Translations under genes and position numbers: made by a program
Notes under the pieces: generated by a model
The model's database searches: none
What the model was told of the DNA's origin: nothing
The model's input: only the letters and a program-made list of their open reading frames with translations
Shown: positions 57,399-64,000 of the stretch, piece by piece
Layout of the letters: the number at the start of each line of letters is the position of its first letter
Numbering within the stretch: position 1 is the stretch's first letter
Source of the DNA: Mortierella alpina
Taxonomy: Eukaryota > Mortierellomycota > Mortierellomycetes > Mortierellales > Mortierellaceae
Direction of reading: 5' to 3'
DNA: 64,000 bases
NCBI GenBank assembly: GCA_029449245.1
Contig: JANATF010000002.1
Span: 1,302,001 to 1,366,000 of the forward strand

Positions 57399-57887
57399 GG
57401 TGGATTTTTTTTTCTTCTTCTATTTTCTTGTAGAGAGTTGAAGATGGAGAGGAATGGGAGGGGGATGAGAGGTGCTTTTTTATGTGCAGAAAGACGGTCG
57501 CGTAAGAATAGGATTGCGAAACAAAGGTTTCTTTCAGGATACGAGACGTAGATCATAAAAAAAAAAGGATCGACGCAGTAGTGAAAAAAAAAATCTGTTT
57601 CTGTCCTGTGAGACTCAACTGCTTCAGCGCGTTTGGGCGAGATATTTTCACTCAGTTCAGGCGACCAGAACAGTGAAAATAGGGAACTGGAACTCGAGTT
57701 CAAAAATCTTCAACTCTGAGTATAGGCTCATCACCAAACCATTCTTTGTTCAAGGGGATCATATTGCTCACCTTCAGCACACGGGCTGGGAAAAGAAACA
57801 ATGAGCGAACTCTCGACCCCCTTGTTTATTGAAATCCTCTTTGAGGAGGCACACAAGTGGGTGCTACGAAATGTGAAGGAATAGGTT
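57399..57887. other. Intergenic between minus-strand secreted genes
   Basis: Promoter side of the Cys-rich gene. Poly-A/T runs only. Confidence 0.4.
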
Positions 57888-58344
57888 TCATGGCTCGTTC
57901 GTGTTTTCGGCGATAGAAAGTTGACTGCTTTGGGAATAAACTTCGTTGGCGTTGCCGACGTTAACGAACGTCAATGTATACCCGGCTCCTGATTGCACAA
58001 TTGGTAGGGTGATCGTTATCGTAAGCCGAATTGTTTGGACATTGTTGGCGATCAAATCTTGAATGTGAAGGTCTTCTTTGATCAGCTTATGTTAAAGGCT
58101 CGAGGATCGCTGGGGTCCGTGGAGGACCACGAAATCGTGGCATTGCCACCAGACGCGGCGTTGCTTGGCTCTTGGAGGACGATGGTACCAGAGCAGAGTA
58201 TGGCAGATGCCAACAACAGCACTGCTGTCGCAAGAATTCTAAGTGTTTTGGATCAATACAGTTTTAGTGACCGATCTTCACTTTTAAAATGCTAGTGAGT
58301 GCTATCTAATACCTGAAGGTCGCAGCTGAAGCAAAGATTTGCAT
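57888..58344 (-). pseudogene. Kre9/Knh1-type (Ser-Thr-rich GPI-anchor family) secreted protein with a frameshift
   Basis: Exon 1 is 58344-58313 (MQIFASAATF) and exon 2 starts at 58238, after a 74-nt GT-AG intron. The chain reads RILATAVLLLASAILCSG (signal peptide), IVLQEPSNAASGGNATISWS, DPRAFNIS, then breaks. Losing one base near 58084-58088 shifts the frame. In the next frame the domain continues as LIKEDLHIQDLIANN, LTITITLPIVQSGAGYTLTF and SQSSQLSIAENTNEP, stop at 57888. Knh1-like domains occur in secreted or cell-wall proteins involved in beta-glucan assembly. Promoter, splice sites and both halves are otherwise well kept, so this is a recent mutation or a sequencing error. Confidence 0.65.
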
Positions 58345-58428
58345 AATCGTGGTACAAAAACTTGTGGAATGCTTGTATCAATGAAGAGAATGAGGTGAAT
58401 GATCTAGAGTGCGATACAAGGACAGGCC

Positions 58429-58436
58429 TTTATATA
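58429..58436 (-). promoter_or_regulatory. TATA box of the Knh1-like gene
   Basis: TATATAAAGG on the minus strand, about 85 bases upstream of the predicted ATG. Confidence 0.6.
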
Positions 58437-58689
58437 CGTAAACGATGCGACTTGTGTGCTGCACTCCACCATCACATATTTAACGTCATTGTGGGGGGAC
58501 TGTACGCTAGTTTTAAGGATGTAATGGAGTGAAGGGACAACATGAAGGGATGCCATCAGAGGACAATGAACGAATGAAATGGATGAGACATGGCCGAAAA
58601 AGGGCATTATGGAAGAATAGGCAGCAAAGCATCAAGGGTACTCTGGAAGAGGCACTCCTCTGCCCTCAAACGCGCCTGCCGTCGTTGCT

Positions 58690-58927
58690 AAGGGACTCTT
58701 GGACTATACTCCTACACCACCGCCCTCCAGAACTCGTGCCGCCTGCTCACTTTCATTGGCGCTGCCCATGGCCGCCCGACCAAGATCCTCTTTGACGGCG
58801 GTGCCGAAGGGTATGTCATCAGCTCCAACTTTTGCTCGTCGAATGTCATTGCTTTTGCGGGAGGATATATAACAAGCAACGCGCTGGACCCTTACAACCA
58901 TGTATCTGACCGAAATCACCAGTAACA
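58690..58927 (+). pseudogene. Possible retroelement protease relic
   Basis: One frame reads FIGAAHGRPTKILFDGGAEG then YVISSNFCSSNVIAF. A hydrophobic-Asp-Gly-Gly-Ala pattern followed by a Val-Ile-Ser element resembles the active-site region of retroviral-type aspartic proteases in LTR elements. Stops flank it after about 78 codons. No reverse transcriptase or LTR is seen nearby. Tentative. Confidence 0.25.
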
Positions 58928-58971
58928 CGCCCGCTTTCATTGACTCATATACTCAATCAAGATTGTCCTTC

Positions 58972-60234
58972 CTATCGAATGACAGACAGCTCGGGGTACT
59001 CTCGCAACGTGCAAAGCACCCTTCGCGGCGAGACGGCCTGTGTCATGCCTGCACGCTTGGCCGCAGGCGAGATCGCGAGCTGGTTGGAAAATCCGTACAG
59101 ACAATGCCATCCAAACGCAGGTCCAGAGTCCTTCTTCACAATCACCCTCTTGAGCTCTGGACACGCTTTCATGAACGCTCCCAAGGTGGAATACAACAGC
59201 GCCCTGTTGTAATCTTTGACTTTGTCTGGACATCGTGTGGTGGTGGTATCACGCGAGCTCTCACTCCCTTGCTCGTCCTTGCAACCATCCTGCGATTGTG
59301 TGGATGAACTAGCCAAGGGTGCTGTTGCCGTCCTGGTTGCGGACAAGTACGGCGCAAAAGGAGAGTTAGGGCCCTTCCTGTTCTCGAAAAACGCCACATT
59401 CTTGGTTCGAATGTTCAGATGCCTCAACTTTGCCAATCCTGAACGAGGTATCCATTCTGCAACGGTCTTGGGATCAGCGTTACCATTGGCACATACAAAT
59501 GGGGGCCGAAAGAGGGCGTAAAACTCTGCCGCCATCTTGTTAACGCCTTTGCTTCCACCCAGACTCGCAAATTCGGTGATGAGTAGGTCCGCCTTCACAT
59601 ACGGAAACGCTTCTTCCTCGCTGGTATCATTATTTTGTCCATTGTTCTCTAAACACTCCTCCTTCCCCTCCTTCCCCTCCTCCCCTTCCTCCTCGCGCCA
59701 AATGCGTTGAATCATTTTTTCGAAGTCAGGTCCTGTTGGTGGCAACTGCGGGTCCAAATGGCCAGTCGACTCGGGCTGGTCGCTGTATCCCAGGAACGCC
59801 GTGATGTCCGAAGCCCTCCAGGGAACCAACCATCCCTCCAACTGCAAAACCTGCAAATTCTCAAGGGCCCGCAACCGCTCATAGATGGATTCTATCTGCC
59901 AGCGATGTCGAAAGAGGCGCATGCTGCCCTTGCGTGTGCCCAAGAATTGACGGTATGTTCGTTCGTGCTGTTGATCATGTGGCCATGACTGAGGATTCTG
60001 GCGATATCCTGGCAAGGTGGCCTCCCAACTCTTGGTCACCCAACCTAGGAATTTTGTTTCCTCGGTCCATGCTGGCAAGCGCACTGCTCGACCATCAATG
60101 ACTTTCCAGGACAAGTCGAGGTTCTGGAGCGACTTTACGCAGGCCCACGGCTTGACCAGCTCGCGGCCTGGTTGGCGCAGCACATCCTCCTGTCCTTCAT
60201 TTCTCGTATCAGTGACTTCGTGAGCCTTGTGCTG

Positions 60235-60268
<34 letters not shown>

Positions 60269-61998
60269 AAAAGTCCCATGGATAGATCTAGCTCTGATGC
60301 CGAAAGCTGCTGAAGTCCCGAGCACGTCATGAGTATATGGCGGATGGATCGATTGGTCAGGTGCATATTGCGGTCCACGTTCAGGTCTTGCAACGTCGGA
60401 GCCACTAGATCCACCATAGCCATCAACACCGAATCTGTGAGCCACACTGCCTTGTATAGGCACAGCGACGACAGTCTGTAGGAGCCCACGGGCAAAAGCC
60501 CAGCGTCCTCAAACGCTGCTCTTAAATCATCACCCTGCGGCGCGGACGGCATTTCTTCCTGTGTGCCCTCTTCAACGGGTGCGGTCGTGTGGCGTTTGGA
60601 GAACATACAGACCTTGTTCCCGTCCAACTGCAGTTTTTTCAACCTGGGCCAGCATTTGAGCACTGACTCCAACGATAGAAATTCCTTCAACCGATTCTGC
60701 CGTTCGTCCTGTAACATCAACTCCTGTGGCCGCTGCCATTCTGTCTCTCGGAGCCTCTCCGTGTCTTGCAGAGTCGGGTGCAAATCCTCAAATACGTTGG
60801 TCAGTCGCAGGTCGAGTAGTCCAGGACAGGAAGCAGCCAATGTCCATAGGTCTGGGTCCGAGAACCAAACACATCCCAAGTGCAGTCTTGTCAGGTGCGT
60901 GAGAGAGGAGGTGTACTTTTCAAACACCTTGAGCGTTTCTGCTGTCGTTCGTCCGACCATGTTATGTCGACCATGAGTGCCGTTGAGAAACAGTGAGCGA
61001 ATTGAATCCAGAAGCGCCTGTTGAGGTGTAGCAGCTGCGGGTTGCTGCTGCTGCTGCTGCTGCGGGTCAGAAGAGTCGCGTGCTAAAAAATTGAGAGCAG
61101 GCACAATCTCGAGATCCTCCAAACCCGTACACCCCTCCAACAGCTCTTCATAGTCCAAAAACGGCGCCGCTTGTCGAGTACGCCCTCGGTCCTCGCGCAA
61201 GTGTAGCTTGAGTTCCAGACGCTTGAGCCTGGATCCGATATCCGAGATGAGACTCGTCCCCGAGGGTTGCTGGTTTGTCTGTGAGAGATCCAAACGAAGA
61301 CTTGTCAACTGACTACTGTGAAAGGCTTGATAGTTGATCATTTCCTCAGCATCATCATCTTTGTCATCATCAACATCGACTCCTGCTCTGGGCTCCGGAA
61401 ATATGGCTGTGCCGCCTCCTTCAGTCTCCACCACGGTGCGGTGAGCAAGATCAAAAATTCTTCGAGAATAGTGTCGAATCAGCCGTTCGACACCATCGAA
61501 CGTCAGGCAGCCATAGGGCATTCTAAGCGAGACTACATTCGGACAGAGATCGATCAGGCTGTCCACATGCTTGGAGGCGTTTTCGCTATAGAGCGGCGAA
61601 TTTGTAAAGTCAAGCTCCAGCACCATTCGTCCATGGAGAGCGAGTTGCGGGAGGATGGTGGCCATGTTGCGGCCCGAGAAGTCGGGATAGTTCCAGAAGC
61701 AGCGATAAGATGCCCGGTCCCAGCTGTGGGACACAAGACGAGTGGTGCAGAGGTCAGAGGCCGGCACCAAGAAGAGGATGCGCTCGAGTATCTCGATGAT
61801 GTCAAGAGCGCGATGGACAGCGCTGGACTTGGTGGGTGGGACGGCTGCCTTGACAGCGGCTGCGCTCTGCGAGGCGATGGCTAAGGAAGTTGGAGCTATG
61901 GACAGACCCGAGTTAGGCGTGGTCCCCGCTGAAACAGGACACAGGTCGCTAGGATGGCAGGGCTGGCCACACTGGACAGGCCTGTTACCTTGCAACAT
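58972..61998 (-). CDS. Large F-box/LRR-type protein
   Basis: Single exon, 1,008 aa from MLQGNRPVQC. The frame stays open to 62208, but that extension is a CT-rich leader. An F-box-like segment lies near residues 65-110 (DIIEILERILFLVPASDLCTTRLVSHSWDRA). Irregular leucine-rich repeats follow (LDLRLTNVFEDL, LKKLQLDGNKVC, LQDLNVDRNMHL, LQVLQLEGWLV). It has a poly-Gln run near residue 310 and a Glu/Asp repeat near residue 575. F-box proteins present substrates to SCF ubiquitin ligases. The family is expanded in this fungal group. Substrate unknown. Confidence 0.8.
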
Positions 61999-62507
61999 CT
62001 TTGCTGTATAGCTGTATGAGCGCAGCGTGGCACCAGGGAGTAGAAACGTGCGCGCGCGTATAAACGAGCAGAGCAGAGAGCGAGCGAGAAGCGAGAGACA
62101 GTGAGTGTGCGAGAGAGAGAGAGAGGGAGAGAGAGAGGGAGAGAGAAAGAAAGGAGTAGGGCAACGAAGGAGAGGATGTGCGACAGCGAGAAAGAAAAAA
62201 AGTGCCAAATAGACAACGAGACAAGCAGCGAGGCAAGTGGTGATTTTTCACTTCAGGGGTGCAACGGTGGCGCATGGGCAAAACCCTATTTCCTTCACGC
62301 GCACAGCCCACGCTACTGTCGCGTTGTGTCGTTTTGCGGTCCCCGAACGGCGGTCATTGCGCCTACGTGTCGCTTCTTGGCCCCCCACCCGGACAACGTC
62401 GGCCACGACGCGTGCATTCCATAAGGCTGCGCGCATGTTCTCGATGGGGTTTATTGAACTGCTGTTCATAGAAATATTGTATAGTACAAAGACAACACGC
62501 CGCTCCT
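61999..62507. other. Leader of the F-box gene and 3' flank of TAF1
   Basis: A GA/CT-rich microsatellite at about 62060-62155 lies in the F-box gene leader. The rest has no gene. Confidence 0.6.
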
Positions 62508-64000
62508 CTACTCCCACTCCATGGTCTCTGCCTTCACCCGCACGTCACCTGCACCTGCCTGTTGTCCCTCCTGTCCTTGTTGCTGCCCAGTAGCTTCCGA
62601 GCCACCTAATGGCCCTGTCGCCGCTGTCGCCGCAGGCGCGAATGATCCACTCCGGGCCGGAGGAACACTGAACCCCAGGAACGGTTTTCCGATCCCAGGG
62701 AACGTGGCGCTCGTGTAAACGCCATACCCTCCTGGGTGCAAGTTGGGCAGAGCTGCTGCCGACGGCGGTGGCGTGCCCGCACCTCCAGCTCCAACAACTC
62801 CTCCTGCACCGCCTGCTGCACCGCCAGCGCCGGGTGTTCCAGCACCTACACCTACGTAGATGTTGGCTTTCATGTCCGCCTCCATAATCTCTTGCTCCAA
62901 CTGCCTGATCGTCTCCATTTGCGGCTGCAGAATCTCCTCCGCCTTGTGCAGCAGTGCCATGGCAGCCTGAGTCCAGGGCGAATGCTCTCCGTTGTAAAGC
63001 CACGAGTTGTTCACCATGATCCTCATATCCGTCAAGAACGCATCCAAGGTCCTGTAGGCATAATAGTTCTTGTTGGCGTCCCTCATTCCAGACAGATCTC
63101 GAGGCTGCTTGATCACAATGTCGTAACCAGGCGCAATCTTGGACGACACAGGTGACAAGAACGCGGTGGCTTCCTGCATCGACAAAATGCTCGACAGGAC
63201 ATTTTCAATGATGTTGGCCAGCTCGACCTCTGGCTTCTTGCGGCGACCGTACGATTTGATGGGTGGGTGCAAATAGTCCATAAAGTCTTCCAAGGCATTG
63301 TGCTGTTGACTAGCTGACTCACTTCGTTTGCGCTTTGGTGCTTGCTCTAAACCCATTAGGGAGGGGGAGAGACAAGAACAAAAATAAAACATTCTTCATT
63401 AGTCGACATGCTCAAGATCAGGCCTGGTCGGCTCAAACGCCGCCTCGATAGGACATCCACGACTTACGAAGCATCTTGGATGGCAGGCGAACCACTAGGG
63501 CTTCCTTATCCTCTCGTTCGCGCTCCTTTTCCAGATCCGCAACGCGATCAATAACAGCCTTAGGGATCGAGATCTTGTTGCCACCGGCTCCTGAAGACTG
63601 AGGCGAACTCTGTCGGAAAGTGTCAATCGGTGCTGGCGGTCCACGGGCACCCGGCAGAGCCGCATTGGGTGTTCCTGGGGGAATGGATCCCGAACGCATG
63701 GCCACGTGGGGTGGTGACATCATGCTGCCTCCAGCTCCTCCAGAGGTCACATAGGCTGTTCCTGTAACTCCCAGGTTTGGAAGGGCGCCAGAAGGATCCA
63801 CGTACTTTGGACATTTCTTATTTGTCTTCATGTGGCCCAATGCGCCACAGTTGCTGCATTGACGCTATACGAGAAGAAGAAAAAAAGTCCAAGGCATGAT
63901 ACAGTTAAGCACTCGAATAGAAGAAGGTCACGATAAAAAAGGCAAGAACTCTCGTAATGTCAGATCAACCTACCACGACCTTCTTCTTGAGTGCCGCAGT
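62508..64000 (-). CDS. TAF1: TFIID subunit TAF1, C-terminal part (zinc knuckle and bromodomain); runs off the window
   Basis: Three exons are visible: 64000-63974 (partial), 63864-63468 and 63346-62508. The introns are GT-AG and the phases agree. The first complete exon opens with a CCHC zinc knuckle (CSNCGALGHMKTNKKCP), as in TAF1. A Gly/Pro-rich linker and a Lys/Glu helix (AVIDRVADLEKERERED) follow. After the next splice a basic QAPKRKR leads into a bromodomain-like fold (ANIIENVLSSILSMQEATAF, PGYDIVIKQPRDLSGMRD, WLYNGEHSPWTQAAMALLHK). The end is Gly/Ala/Gln-rich. TAF1 is the scaffold of TFIID in RNA polymerase II initiation. The zinc-knuckle-plus-bromodomain order supports TAF1 strongly. 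Confidence 0.85.

Noticed and set aside
61999-62208. N-terminal extension of the F-box protein by 70 residues
   Set aside because: It translates a CT-rich leader into Ser/Leu low complexity. The ATG at 61998 is a better start.
1-64000. CRISPR arrays, bacterial operons, tRNA genes
   Set aside because: No spaced direct repeats of CRISPR type. The window is clearly eukaryotic. No tRNA B-box context was recognised by eye, though a tRNA scan was not possible.

Overview
The window reads as nuclear DNA of an early-diverging filamentous fungus, most likely Mucoromycota/Mortierellomycota (Mortierella-like). This is an inference from short GT-AG introns of about 80-240 nt in most genes, TATA-box promoters, tandem secreted ML-domain lipid-binding genes, and long Ser/Gln-rich regulatory proteins. 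There are no operons, and genes lie on both strands. I have rebuilt multi-exon models from splice sites and reading phase, so the exon junctions are predictions.

Layout. 1-10.4 kb: a short acidic protein, a 1,680-residue RGS-domain protein, and a PAP2 lipid phosphatase. 11-16 kb: a tandem array of ML-domain genes, two of them intact, plus a third array unit that has kept its flanks but lost its gene. 16.6-18.8 kb: an LRR-type protein. 19.8-24.6 kb: a complete Tc1/mariner-type element with 24-bp perfect terminal inverted repeats and TA target duplications. It carries one spliced gene that joins an XPG/FEN1-type nuclease domain to a Fanzor (eukaryotic TnpB) RuvC/zinc-ribbon nuclease. An in-frame TGA interrupts the Fanzor half. 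This is the most interesting locus in the window. 25-26.7 kb: argininosuccinate synthase. 28.5-31.2 kb: a broken DDE transposase and an unrecognised acidic protein. 31.9-33.1 kb: a secreted subtilisin. 33-38.8 kb: no convincing gene.

38.8-51.5 kb is dense with housekeeping and signalling genes on the plus strand: an unrecognised protein, a PDK1 kinase, the ATP synthase gamma subunit, and an arrestin-like adaptor with a Pro/Gln-rich tail. 52.7-58.4 kb holds small secreted proteins (CFEM type, a Cys-rich orphan, and a Kre9/Knh1-like gene broken by a frameshift). It also holds an ATP-grasp/methyltransferase fusion with a decayed copy beside it. 59-64 kb carries a large F-box/LRR protein and the 3' end of TAF1 (zinc knuckle and bromodomain), both on the minus strand.

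The genes do not form one pathway. The RGS protein, the PDK1 kinase and the arrestin-like adaptor all belong to signalling or membrane-trafficking families, but nothing in the sequence links them. The accessory content is concentrated in the ML array, the Fanzor element, the DDE transposase relic and the 52-58 kb secreted/relic cluster.
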